A stretch of 64,000 bases of DNA from assembly GCA_945868825.1 (NCBI GenBank), contig CAMBMM010000001.1, positions 434,001-498,000 of the forward strand, read 5' to 3'. How positions within the stretch are numbered: position 1 is the stretch's first letter; every line of letters starts with the position of its first letter. The position numbers were made by a program, and so were the translations under genes. The DNA comes from Sphingobacterium thalpophilum (lineage in GTDB: Bacteria > Bacteroidota > Bacteroidia > Sphingobacteriales > Sphingobacteriaceae). Below the pieces are notes generated by a model. That model ran no database searches, had not been told where the DNA came from, and worked only from the letters and a program-made list of their open reading frames with translations. Shown here piece by piece: positions 36,935-45,501 of the stretch.

Positions 36935-37551
36935 TGTATACAGCCAAAACATTTTACATTATTAGGCACGGCGAAACCGATTTAAACAGCCAAGGAATAA
37001 TTCAGGGCCGTGGAATGAATACCGATTTAAATGAAAAAGGTGCAGTACAAGCTGCAGCTTTCTTTAATGCATACCAACACATTCCATTCGATATAGTTTA
37101 TACTTCAACCTTAAAGCGCACCCACCAAACGGTTGCCAAATTTATTGAGAATGATGTTCCTTGGATACAACACGCTGGTTTAGATGAATTGGCTTGGGGA
37201 ATTTATGAAGGCAAACCATCAGAAATTACCAAACCGGCATTTTTAGCCTTAACAACAGCATGGTTAGCAGGTGCGGTACACGAAAAGTTTGAAGCTGGCG
37301 AAAGCCCTATGGAGGTTCAAAATAGACAATTAGAAGCTTTAGAAGAGTTAAAAAAACTACCAGAAGAAGTATCCAACGTGTTAATATGTATGCATGGTCG
37401 AGCATTACGCATATTCTTATGCGTGTTATCTGGTTTATCCTTATCGCAAATGGATACATTCCCGCACACTAACACCACTTTGTATAAAGTGTATTTTGAT
37501 GGTGAGAGCTTTGAAATTCAGGAATACAACAATACCCAGCATCTAGTCTAA
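36934..37551 (+). CDS. Histidine phosphatase family protein in the mqn operon
   Basis: A 205-residue phosphoglycerate-mutase-like phosphatase. The phosphohistidine motif is 'FYIIRHGETDLNSQGIIQGR', the second catalytic part has 'LDELAWGIYEGK', and the distal His lies in 'VLICMHGRALRIFLC'. It begins on the last base of mqnE and ends one base before mqnA, so it is co-transcribed with menaquinone genes. No phosphatase step is part of the standard futalosine pathway; its substrate is unknown. Confidence 0.9.
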   Translation: MYTAKTFYIIRHGETDLNSQGIIQGRGMNTDLNEKGAVQAAAFFNAYQHIPFDIVYTSTLKRTHQTVAKFIENDVPWIQHAGLDELAWGIYEGKPSEITKPAFLALTTAWLAGAVHEKFEAGESPMEVQNRQLEALEELKKLPEEVSNVLICMHGRALRIFLCVLSGLSLSQMDTFPHTNTTLYKVYFDGESFEIQEYNNTQHLV

Positions 37552-37552
37552 A

Positions 37553-38278
37553 ATGAGCGATAAAATTAACGTTTCTGCCGTTTCTTATACCAATACCAAA
37601 CCTTTTGTGTACGGGCTTACCCATTCGCCGGTAGCAGCGCACATTAACTTAAGTTTAGATATACCCGCTACTTGTGCCGATAAATTGTTGAATAATGAAG
37701 TAGATCTTGGCTTGGTTCCAGTAGCCACATTACTGCGTATGCCACATTATGAATTAGTTTCCGATTACTGCATTGGAGCGGTAGGGGCGGTCAATTCGGT
37801 ATTCATTTTTTCAACCAAACCAATTGAAGAAATTCAAAGTATTTGCTTTGATGCACAATCTAGAACCTCTAATTTATTAGCCCAAGTGCTTATGAAACAT
37901 TTGTGGAAAAAAGAAGTGCAATGGTTAAGTGAAGGACAGGCAGATGCATTTGTAGAGATTGGCGACCGCACCTTCGGAAAAAAAGCACACTATGTATATA
38001 GCTACGATTTATCGGAATGTTGGTTCAGTTTAACTCAACTTCCTTTTGTATTTGCAGTTTGGGCAAGTGTAGTAAAATTACCTCAACACTTTTTAAGCTT
38101 ATTTAATGACGCTTTGGATTTAGGTCTCAATAACCGCAATGCGTTAATAGAAAGTTTAGCAAAGGAAAACCTAGCTATTGATTTAAGGCACTATCTCACC
38201 CAATCTATAGATTACCAATTCGATTCCCAAAAACGTTTAGGACTTAGCACGTTTTTAGAGTTGGCAAGTGCGCTCTAA
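37553..38278 (+). CDS. mqnA: Chorismate dehydratase
   Basis: Converts chorismate to 3-[(1-carboxyvinyl)oxy]benzoate, the first step of the futalosine menaquinone route. A 241-residue periplasmic-binding-protein-like fold: 'KINVSAVSYTNTKPFVYGL' at the start, 'CADKLLNNEVDLGLVPVATL', and 'SRTSNLLAQVLM' in the substrate cleft. With mqnE it shows that the organism makes menaquinone through futalosine. The last 24 bases overlap the lost C-terminal frame of the opposite nucleoside phosphorylase. Confidence 0.92.
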   Translation: MSDKINVSAVSYTNTKPFVYGLTHSPVAAHINLSLDIPATCADKLLNNEVDLGLVPVATLLRMPHYELVSDYCIGAVGAVNSVFIFSTKPIEEIQSICFDAQSRTSNLLAQVLMKHLWKKEVQWLSEGQADAFVEIGDRTFGKKAHYVYSYDLSECWFSLTQLPFVFAVWASVVKLPQHFLSLFNDALDLGLNNRNALIESLAKENLAIDLRHYLTQSIDYQFDSQKRLGLSTFLELASAL

Positions 38279-39124
38279 TACCAACTTTATTGTTTTATCA
38301 ATCGTTTTACTCGGGTTTCTAGAGAACTCATATTTAACTCTGCTAGCTAAAATGGCATTAACCGATATGGCTTGGTGGCCTAAAATATTGGCTAAACCAT
38401 AAATTCCTTAGGTTTCCATTTCTAAATTAGTTAGTCGCCAATTATCTTTTTTAATGCCCGATAATTGCTTAATAAAATTTGGAATAGTTTTAGTAAAACG
38501 CAATTCGCGTCCTTGTGGTGCATAAAATCCTGGTGCTGTAACTGTAATTCCACGAGGTAAATCTTTACCAATTTTACGCAATAATAGTTTGCTTCCGGCA
38601 CATACATAAGGTTTAAAAGTTTTAAAAGCAGGGGCTTGGCTAACTATTGCTCTTAAAATAGCTTTTTCTTCTCGACTTGCTTCATAGGTGTAAAAGGCCA
38701 TCAAGGCATCAAGGCCAACAGCGTATTCAGATACCAAAATGCTATCAATAGGTATGTCTGTTTGAATGGTGCCGGAGGTGCCAATCCGAATAATATTCAG
38801 GCTTTTAAGTTTTTGTAAATACACCCTACGATCAAGATCTATATTCACTAATGCATCCAATTCATTAAGTACAATATCTATATTATCGGTTCCAATACCT
38901 GTAGATATTACACTAATTCGTTTCGAACCTATATAGCCGGTATGGGTAATAAATTCACGTTTTCCTTTGCGTAATTCTACTTTATCGAAGTGTTTGCTTA
39001 CTTCACCCACCCGATCCGGATCGCCCACGGTAATAATATCATCAGCTAAATCTTCGGGCAAAATGTTTAGATGATATACGCTACCATCTTTATTTAAAAT
39101 GAGGTCTGTTGTGGTAATTTTCAT
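38255..39124 (-). pseudogene. Nucleoside phosphorylase interrupted by an in-frame TAA
   Basis: A PNP/UDP-family nucleoside phosphorylase (uridine phosphorylase-like). Translation from 39124 stops at the TAA at 38408-38410 after 238 residues, directly behind 'NLEMET', the ribose-binding EME motif. The same frame then continues without damage for 50 codons ('GIYGLANILGHQ' onwards) to a TAA at 38255-38257. With the stop read through the product is 289 residues, the family's usual size. Conserved parts upstream include 'IITVGDPDRVGEV', 'STGIGTDNIDIVLNEL' and 'IRIGTSGTIQ'. It overlaps the YigZ gene by ATGA. It may be a recent pseudogene, a readthrough gene or a sequencing error. Confidence 0.85.
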
Positions 39125-39732
39125 AATGTTGATAGATAAATTAACCTCAAGTTATTGATATTTTCTAATAGTGTAATAATTTTTAATACAAATTGTTGTC
39201 TAACTTCAATTATCAAGGAGCATTCGGTATCTAATTCCTGAGCTATAATAGTGATGTTTTCATCTTTTAGTATTTTCATCACCGAATTAAGTTGGGTATA
39301 GGGTACGTATAATTGATAGCAATCTTTTATCGTTTTTTCTATTATTTCAGCTTCTTTAATAGCTGCTAACGACGCTTCTTTGTAAGCATGTATTAAGCCA
39401 GGAACACCCAATAAGGTACCGCCAAAATAACGTACAACGGTTACACAAACTTGGGTAAGATTGGCTGATAAAAGTGTATTCAATATTGGTTTTCCTGCCG
39501 TTCCAGAAGGTTCTCCGTCGTCATTTACCCTAAAAACCGACCGATCTGTACTTATTCGTAGCGCCCAGCATATATGTCTAGCCTTGGGGTGTTCGGCCTT
39601 TAATTGCGCCAGTATTCCTTTTACATCCTCTACCGATTGAATAGGGAATATGTAGCCAATAAACTTGCTTCCTTTATCTTTAAAGAGTCCTTGAGCGGGT
39701 TTTTTTACGGTTAAATACGAATCGCTAAACAC
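39121..39732 (-). CDS. YigZ/IMPACT family protein
   Basis: A 203-residue IMPACT-family protein: 'KDKGSKFIGYIFPIQSVED' at the start, 'HICWALRISTDRSVFRVNDDGEPSGTAG' in the centre (here the 'DDGEPSGTAGKP' core is the hallmark), and 'CVTVVRYFGGTLLGVPGLI'. A C-terminal ferredoxin-like domain (DUF1949) follows. The family is linked to translation control, but the bacterial role is unclear. It lies between a DMT transporter gene (two bases) and the nucleoside phosphorylase (ATGA overlap), on one transcript. Confidence 0.92.
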   Translation of the reverse strand: MFSDSYLTVKKPAQGLFKDKGSKFIGYIFPIQSVEDVKGILAQLKAEHPKARHICWALRISTDRSVFRVNDDGEPSGTAGKPILNTLLSANLTQVCVTVVRYFGGTLLGVPGLIHAYKEASLAAIKEAEIIEKTIKDCYQLYVPYTQLNSVMKILKDENITIIAQELDTECSLIIEVRQQFVLKIITLLENINNLRLIYLSTL

Positions 39733-39734
39733 CC

Positions 39735-40604
39735 TTATGCTAGTGAAATTAAAACAATGGCTAGTAGGGCTAATGCAATACCCATATAATTTAATCGACT
39801 TAATTTTTCTTTAAATAGCCATAAACCCACCAACGAACCTAAAGCAATTACTCCAATATTCATGCTGGTAAATACAATAGAAGGTTGTGTACTCAAGGCT
39901 TTATGGGCTTTTAAATAGAATAAAATATTGCCGAAATTAAAGGCACCTAATATGATACCGAAGATCATATTTTTGAGATTTAGATGATTATGTTGGATGT
40001 ACCGGTTATAAGCCAATAGGATGAGTGAAACGAATAAGGCTAACACAAATACCCAAAATAGCGATGTGGTAAATGGAATTTCGGAAAATGTAGCCAATTG
40101 TTTAAAAAACACATCAATAATACCCATTCCAATAAACACAAGAAGTGGATAAACCCAAGAATAGCTAGCGCTAGATTGATTATGTTTCCAGGGTATTGAG
40201 AAAAGTACAGCAACAATACCTATAACTATGGCTATCGATTTTTGATTAGAAATAGTCTCACCAAAAAGTAAAAAAGCAGCTAATAATGGAATGAGCAACG
40301 ATAAGCGTTGAGCAATATCGGTACGTACTATGCCCGATTTGGTTACAGATATGGCCAAAATGATAAATAAGGTTGGTAATAACAAACCTAGTAGGGCATA
40401 GGTGCCAAGCGGACTTTCTGTAGGAAAATTGAGACTCGGCTTGAATATAAACAAGCATGCCAAGGCGGCTACTACATAATTTATGGGTATGGCTTGCACC
40501 ATATTTACTTCATAGCGCTTAGCTACTTTTAGTAAAATGGAAACAAGTACGCTACAGAAAATACTTATAAAGACGTATAACATGGCTTGTATAATACCTT
40601 GCAA
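39735..40604 (-). CDS. EamA/DMT family transporter
   Basis: A 289-residue inner-membrane protein with about ten membrane spans in two EamA-like halves; the second half ends 'GLWLFKEKLSRLNYMGIALALLA', the pattern of drug/metabolite transporters. Substrate unknown. It heads the run transporter, YigZ, nucleoside phosphorylase. An unrelated DMT protein lies at 55377. Confidence 0.87.
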   Translation of the reverse strand: MQGIIQAMLYVFISIFCSVLVSILLKVAKRYEVNMVQAIPINYVVAALACLFIFKPSLNFPTESPLGTYALLGLLLPTLFIILAISVTKSGIVRTDIAQRLSLLIPLLAAFLLFGETISNQKSIAIVIGIVAVLFSIPWKHNQSSASYSWVYPLLVFIGMGIIDVFFKQLATFSEIPFTTSLFWVFVLALFVSLILLAYNRYIQHNHLNLKNMIFGIILGAFNFGNILFYLKAHKALSTQPSIVFTSMNIGVIALGSLVGLWLFKEKLSRLNYMGIALALLAIVLISLA

Positions 40605-40675
40605 AATAGTGGAATTTATTTGTTTTTGAATGCGATTCTAGCTTTTTTACCAAAGCTTTTATTTATTTTGCAGGG

Positions 40676-41530
40676 ATGACTTTTTTTGACCTTGAAAAAC
40701 AGTTTAGTGCCGAATTAAGCAACTCTTACGCTAGGGAGGAAGCATCAATGCTTTGTTTTTTAAGCGTTCAACATCGTTTATTATGGACAAAGGCAAGCTA
40801 CCTACTTAATAAACAAGACCTAGTTTCGGATGCGGATGAGACCTATTTCTTAGAAATTCTTGCCCAACTAAAAACCTCAAAACCTATTCAATACGTATTA
40901 GGAGAAACCGAATTTTATAGGCGTACTTTTCGAGTAAACCCTGCCGTATTGATACCAAGACCCGAAACCGAGGAATTGGTAAAATGGATTTTAGAGAGTG
41001 TTTCGATAGTAAATCCTTCGATATTGGATATTGGAACCGGAAGTGGCTGTATTGCTATCAGCTTGAAAATAGAATTACCTGAAGCAGAGGTTTTTGCTTT
41101 AGACATTTCTGCCGACGCCTTGGCGCTTGCTCAAGCGAATGCTGCATTACATGAAGCAGCAGTTAGGTTTATTGAAAAGGATGTATTGCTCATGAAGTCT
41201 ACCGATTTATACAGCAAATTTGATGTCGTGGTGAGCAATCCACCCTACATTGCTTTGGCCGAAAAAGACAGCATGAAAGCTAATGTATTAGCAAATGAGC
41301 CACATCTGGCTCTTTTTGTACCCAATACCAATCCGCTTATTTTTTACGAACGTATCGCATCTATAGCAACAGATTTATTAAACCCGAATGGCTTCTTGTT
41401 TTTCGAAATAAACGAACGTTTTGGTACAGAGGTGCTAGAATTGCTTGTAAAAAAAGGTTTTAAACAAGTAGAATTGCGAAAAGATTTGGGTGGTAAAGAC
41501 CGCATGGTAAAAGCGCAGTGGTTGGGCTAA
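40676..41530 (+). CDS. prmC: Release factor glutamine N5-methyltransferase
   Basis: Methylates the GGQ glutamine of release factors. The 284 residues have an N-terminal helical domain and a Rossmann methyltransferase: 'LIPRPETEELVKWI', SAM motif 'ILDIGTGSGCIAI', 'VFALDISADAL' and the catalytic 'VVSNPPYIALAEK'. The gene overlaps the convergent Xer recombinase by four bases at the 3' ends. Confidence 0.95.
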   Translation: MTFFDLEKQFSAELSNSYAREEASMLCFLSVQHRLLWTKASYLLNKQDLVSDADETYFLEILAQLKTSKPIQYVLGETEFYRRTFRVNPAVLIPRPETEELVKWILESVSIVNPSILDIGTGSGCIAISLKIELPEAEVFALDISADALALAQANAALHEAAVRFIEKDVLLMKSTDLYSKFDVVVSNPPYIALAEKDSMKANVLANEPHLALFVPNTNPLIFYERIASIATDLLNPNGFLFFEINERFGTEVLELLVKKGFKQVELRKDLGGKDRMVKAQWLG

Positions 41531-42426
41531 CTACGCGGATGATACTGTAAAATCGTGCTTTTTAGATAGTCTCGATCTAGGTGCGTATAAATTTCTGTAG
41601 TAGTAATACTTTCGTGGCCTAGCATTTCTTGCACGGCCCGTAAATCGGCACCACCCTCTAATAAATGCGTAGCAAAAGAATGTCTAAACGTATGGGGGCT
41701 AATGTTTTTTTTGATTCCAATTTTAGCGGCCAAGCCTTTAATAATTAAAAAAACCATTACTCTAGAAAGTGATGACCCTCTATTGTTCAGGAATACCCAA
41801 TCTTCACAACCGGGTTTTATTTTAAGGTGTACCCGAACCTCCTGAAGCCAAATTTGCAGAAATTTTGCCGCCTCTGACCCAATGGGTACTAATCGTTCTT
41901 TATTGCCCTTACCTAAAACTTTTACCAATTCTATATCTAAAAATAGGTTAGATATCTTTAATTCAACTAATTCAGATACCCGTAAACCACAGCCGTAAAG
42001 CATCTCTAAAATAGCTTTGTTGCGCATCCCCTCTGGTTTAGAAAGATCAATAGCATCTATTAAGCTATTTATTTCGTGTATACTCAATGTATCGGGTAGC
42101 TTTCGGCTCAATTTCGGGCTTTCTAGGAGCGAAGTTGGATTGTCGCTCAATAGCCCTTCGAGAACCAAAAAGTGAAAAAAGGTTTTTATGCCCGATAAAA
42201 TTCTAGCTTGAGAGCTGGCACTCATTCCACGGCCATGAATCCATGCAATAAATTCTTTTAAATCAGAAAAATCGACCTGGTTGAGGGATTTGCCTACCAG
42301 TTCACTTTCTAAAAAGCTTTCTAGTAGCGCCACATCACGCAAATAGGCTGCACTTGTATTGGCCGAAACCGAACGCTCGAGCTTTAAATACGCTTGAAAT
42401 CCTTTAATTATTGACGCCCACTGCAC
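41527..42426 (-). CDS. Tyrosine recombinase XerC/XerD
   Basis: A 299-residue housekeeping recombinase that resolves chromosome dimers at dif. The N-terminal SAM-like domain (about 1-90) precedes the catalytic domain: Arg in 'GCGLRVSELVELK', Lys in 'LGKGNKERLVPIG', 'HTFRHSFATHLLEGG' with the HxxR pair, 'LGHESITTTEIYTHL' with the second His and the nucleophile Tyr. It is nearer XerD by its typical ending. No inverted repeats or cargo genes surround it, so it is not an integrase. Confidence 0.93.
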   Translation of the reverse strand: MQWASIIKGFQAYLKLERSVSANTSAAYLRDVALLESFLESELVGKSLNQVDFSDLKEFIAWIHGRGMSASSQARILSGIKTFFHFLVLEGLLSDNPTSLLESPKLSRKLPDTLSIHEINSLIDAIDLSKPEGMRNKAILEMLYGCGLRVSELVELKISNLFLDIELVKVLGKGNKERLVPIGSEAAKFLQIWLQEVRVHLKIKPGCEDWVFLNNRGSSLSRVMVFLIIKGLAAKIGIKKNISPHTFRHSFATHLLEGGADLRAVQEMLGHESITTTEIYTHLDRDYLKSTILQYHPRS

Positions 42427-42445
42427 CTTTTTCGATTTTAAATTT

Positions 42446-42453
42446 TATGTTTG
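42446..42453 (+). promoter_or_regulatory. -7 box directly before aroQ (leaderless candidate)
   Basis: TATGTTTG ends four bases before the aroQ ATG at 42458, in the 31-base divergent gap with the Xer gene. Confidence 0.55.
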
Positions 42454-42457
42454 AGTA

Positions 42458-42871
42458 ATGAATATCTATATCATCAACGGACCAAATTTAAACTTACTTG
42501 GCATTAGAGAGAAATCTATTTATGGCGAACAAGGATTTGAGTCGTTTTTTGAGGACTTAAAAACACAATTTCCATCTGTAAATCTACACTATTACCAAAG
42601 TAATGTAGAGGGCGAATTGATAAATAAATTACACGAAATTGGTTTTATTGCCGATGGAATTATTTTTAATGCTGGTGGGTACACACATACTTCCGTTGCC
42701 ATTGCCGATGCCATTGCCGGTATAACATCGCCTGTTATTGAGGTGCATATCTCAAACGTATATGCTCGAGAAGAGTACCGACACGTTTCTTTGATGGCAA
42801 AAAACTGTAAAGGGGTAATTAGTGGATTTGGCTTAGCTAGTTATAAGTTGGCTTTAGATAGCATTCTATAA
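42458..42871 (+). CDS. aroQ: Type II 3-dehydroquinate dehydratase
   Basis: Dehydrates 3-dehydroquinate in the shikimate pathway. The 137 residues show the type II pattern: 'IINGPNLNLLGIREKSIYG' with its catalytic Arg and Tyr, 'YQSNVEGELINKLHE', 'FNAGGYTHTSVAIADAI' and 'EVHISNVYAREEYRH' with the catalytic His and Arg. It feeds chorismate, the substrate of mqnA, but is not linked to it. The 3' end overlaps the glycosyltransferase by six bases. Confidence 0.96.
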   Translation: MNIYIINGPNLNLLGIREKSIYGEQGFESFFEDLKTQFPSVNLHYYQSNVEGELINKLHEIGFIADGIIFNAGGYTHTSVAIADAIAGITSPVIEVHISNVYAREEYRHVSLMAKNCKGVISGFGLASYKLALDSIL

Positions 42872-43885
42872 TTGCTTGTAGGTTTTTTGTTTGCGCACAA
42901 AATATTGCCAAACAATGCTTCGTGGAAATAGGCCTATTGCATTAAAAGTGCCTTTTAGTTCTAAGGCTTTTGCTTCATTTTTCCAAACTCGTTTTAAAAA
43001 TTCTACATGCGCACGGCTAATGGCCCAGGCATTTTTAGGTTTTTTATCTACCAAAAACTTAACTAAACTCATAAAATCTAAGAAAAAACGCAACACAATA
43101 ATATAGATTCGTTTATTTTTTGGTAGGTTTTTGTAGAGTATAAGGAGATTGTTTCGGAAGTTTAAAAAGGTTTTTTGCGGGCTTTCTGCTGATAAGGTGC
43201 CACCGCCAACATGATACACACTAGCCGCAGGGCAGTACCAAATTTGTTTACCCAAACGTTTTAAACGCCAACACAAATCAATTTCTTCCATGTGAGCAAA
43301 CAAACTTTTGTCAAAGCCACCTGCTTGTAGCCAAGCTTCTTTTTTAATAAATAAGGCAGCACCACTAGCCCAAAAAATTTCAGTTTCTTTCTCGTATTGA
43401 CCATAATCTTTTTCCAAGCTATCAAAAATGCGTCCTCTACAAAATGGGTATCCTAAAAAATCGATTAATCCACCGGCAGCTCCGGCATATTCAAAACTTG
43501 TTTTATCGGCATAACTTAAAATTTTAGGTTGGGCGGCTGCTGCATCGGGGTTTTTTTCTAATAAATCTACTACAGGTTCAATCCAATCTGGTGTAACTTC
43601 CACATCCGAATTTAGGAGCACAAAATAGTCGGTATCTACCTGAGCTAAAATTTGGTTATATCCACCAGCAAAGCCATAGTTTTTATCGTTCTCAATAACT
43701 TTTATTTGAGAATACTCTTGTTTAAGCCAGGCTACCGAGGTGTCGGTAGATGCGTTATCGCCCACAATAATGGAAAGATTCGTATAGGTACTAGCCAATA
43801 CCGAAGGCAGAAAATTAGCTAAATGTTGTTGTCCGTTCCAATTTAAAATAACAACGGCTACACGGGGTTTTTTACTGGCCTTCAT
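42866..43885 (-). CDS. Family 2 glycosyltransferase (rhamnosyltransferase-like)
   Basis: A 339-residue GT2 enzyme. The GT-A fold begins 'PRVAVVILNWNGQQHLANFL', the metal-binding DxD-type site is 'FVLLNSDVEVTPDW', and 'FAHMEEIDLCWRLKRLG' carries the catalytic ED/xxW-like motif. A short hydrophobic C-terminal part follows. It should add a sugar to a cell-surface polysaccharide. It overlaps the LpxL-type acyltransferase by four bases, suggesting joint envelope work. Confidence 0.9.
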   Translation of the reverse strand: MKASKKPRVAVVILNWNGQQHLANFLPSVLASTYTNLSIIVGDNASTDTSVAWLKQEYSQIKVIENDKNYGFAGGYNQILAQVDTDYFVLLNSDVEVTPDWIEPVVDLLEKNPDAAAAQPKILSYADKTSFEYAGAAGGLIDFLGYPFCRGRIFDSLEKDYGQYEKETEIFWASGAALFIKKEAWLQAGGFDKSLFAHMEEIDLCWRLKRLGKQIWYCPAASVYHVGGGTLSAESPQKTFLNFRNNLLILYKNLPKNKRIYIIVLRFFLDFMSLVKFLVDKKPKNAWAISRAHVEFLKRVWKNEAKALELKGTFNAIGLFPRSIVWQYFVRKQKTYKQL

Positions 43886-44760
43886 GATGTTTTAGGTTGA
43901 TGTTTCCAACGTTTGTGAGACCAAAGCCAGTAAGCTGGGTTAGCTATAATGATGTTTTCTAATTTCTTATTGTATTTTTCGGTGATCTCGTCTTCAGCAG
44001 TTGCCAATGGATTAGCCTCTAAAACAGAAAATTCAGCTTCGTAAAAACCTCTTTTTACCCGTTCCACGTGCATATATACAATGGGACTCTTGGTGAGTTT
44101 AGCAATTTTTTCTAAACCTTTAAACACTGCTGTAGGCTGATTTAAGAAGTCTACAAAATGCATATTATCTCTAGCAGAAGGGGTTTGATCACTCACCATA
44201 AAGGTGATAGTGGGTTCACCTTGGTGCTCTATTATAGTGCGAATAGATTGTTTCATAGGTACCATAAGTGCACCATATTGTGCTCTAATACCATTTATAA
44301 CCATTTCTGCCGATTTATTACTTAATGGCTTGTAAACCAAAATGGTTTTTACAGGTATTTGCAATGTTAAACCAGGAGCAGACCACTCCCAATTGGCATA
44401 ATGGCTCATGGCCAATAATATAGATTGATTTTTATTGGTAAACTGGGTTATAACTTCTGGATTTTTTAAATGAAAGCGTTTTTGAAAGCTTTCTTTACCC
44501 ATGCTGAGAGATTTTAAACTTTCTATTATATTGTCGGCTAAAAATCGGAAATAGGTTTTTTCTATAACGAGGCGCTCTTGTTCGTTTTTTGTAGGGAAAG
44601 AGCGGCGTAAATTATCGCGAACAACCTGCTTGCGGTAACTAATCACATAATACAAGAGGTAATACAGGCAATCCGAAAAAAAGTATAGCACAATGAAAGG
44701 CAATACAGAAATCAGATATAAAAATCCGTAACTAATCCAAAAAATAGGGTTGAGGGTCAT
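43882..44760 (-). CDS. LpxL/HtrB-type lysophospholipid acyltransferase
   Basis: A 292-residue membrane-associated late acyltransferase of the lipid A biosynthesis type. The catalytic HX4E lies in 'SHYANWEWSAPG', and 'MVSDQTPSARDNMHFVDFLN' is another family feature. N-terminal membrane spans cover residues about 10-40. It probably adds an acyl chain to lipid A, though ornithine-lipid or similar acceptors are possible in Bacteroidota. The GT2 gene overlaps its 3' end by four bases. Confidence 0.88.
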   Translation of the reverse strand: MTLNPIFWISYGFLYLISVLPFIVLYFFSDCLYYLLYYVISYRKQVVRDNLRRSFPTKNEQERLVIEKTYFRFLADNIIESLKSLSMGKESFQKRFHLKNPEVITQFTNKNQSILLAMSHYANWEWSAPGLTLQIPVKTILVYKPLSNKSAEMVINGIRAQYGALMVPMKQSIRTIIEHQGEPTITFMVSDQTPSARDNMHFVDFLNQPTAVFKGLEKIAKLTKSPIVYMHVERVKRGFYEAEFSVLEANPLATAEDEITEKYNKKLENIIIANPAYWLWSHKRWKHQPKTS

Positions 44761-44838
44761 GTATGGCTTGTGTGCTATTTGCTAATCGTGTCTGAATGCT
44801 TAGTTTTGGCTAAAATCAATACAAACATAAAATTTCGG

Positions 44839-45444
44839 ATGCATAAAGACACCATATTCCCACTATTTTATCTGCCACCAATCCATTATTTTACGGCATT
44901 AAAAGAAAGTCAAGGTGATATTTTACTCGAAATACACGAACATTTTCCGAAACAAACCTATCGCAATAGAGCTTCAATTCATTCGCCAAATGGCAAATTA
45001 GATCTTATTGTGCCTGTAGAAAGAGGAGCAGAGGTGCGTAGGCCCATTAAAGATATTCGCATTAGCTATGAGTTTAATTGGCAACGCATTCATTGGTTGA
45101 GTTTGCAAACAAGTTACCGCAGTTCGGCATTTTTCGAATTTTATGAAGATGATTTCGCACCCTTTTATGAAAATAAATGGGAGTTCTTAGTTGATTATAA
45201 TCAAGAATTATTGACTTTAATAAGCCGTTTATTAAAGCTAGATTTTTCATTTATACCTACCACCGAGTATAAACCTGTAGAAACAGAGCTAGATTTTAGA
45301 AAGGCTATTCATCCCAAAAAAGATATTTTCTTTAGTGTTTCCCCGTATTATCAAGTATTTGAAGATCGTAATGGCTTTATAGGAAATTTGAGTATAGTAG
45401 ATTTGTTATTTAATCAAGGCCCACACTCTAGAAACCACATATAA
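44839..45444 (+). CDS. WbqC family protein
   Basis: A 201-residue WbqC-like protein, a family found in surface polysaccharide loci. 'FPLFYLPPIHYFTALKES' is the start and 'FPKQTYRNRASIHSPNG' plus 'WQRIHWLSLQTSYRSSAFFEFY' are conserved. The reaction is uncertain. The ATG at 44839 is preferred because the 23 extra codons upstream are not conserved-looking and overlap the promoter region of the divergent acyltransferase. A strong hairpin follows the stop. Confidence 0.85.
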   Translation: MHKDTIFPLFYLPPIHYFTALKESQGDILLEIHEHFPKQTYRNRASIHSPNGKLDLIVPVERGAEVRRPIKDIRISYEFNWQRIHWLSLQTSYRSSAFFEFYEDDFAPFYENKWEFLVDYNQELLTLISRLLKLDFSFIPTTEYKPVETELDFRKAIHPKKDIFFSVSPYYQVFEDRNGFIGNLSIVDLLFNQGPHSRNHI

Positions 45445-45446
45445 TA

Positions 45447-45482
45447 GTAAAAGCCTTCACCAGTATTGGCAAAGGCTTTTAC
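45447..45482. terminator. Bidirectional terminator between WbqC gene and lipoprotein gene
   Basis: GTAAAAGCCTT (45447-45457) pairs perfectly over 11 bases with AAGGCTTTTAC (45472-45482) around a 14-base loop. It lies between two convergent genes, 2 and 19 bases from their stops. Confidence 0.8.
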
Positions 45483-45501
45483 AAACTAGGATTCTTAATT
45501 A

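Noticed and set aside
38279-38407. Apparent intergenic gap after mqnA
   Set aside because: Read on the minus strand it is the continued frame of the nucleoside phosphorylase, with family-like sequence, so it is not an RNA gene or spacer.
41527-42426. Xer recombinase as integrase of a mobile element
   Set aside because: It has the size and motifs of the housekeeping XerC/XerD; there are no flanking repeats, tRNA or cargo genes.
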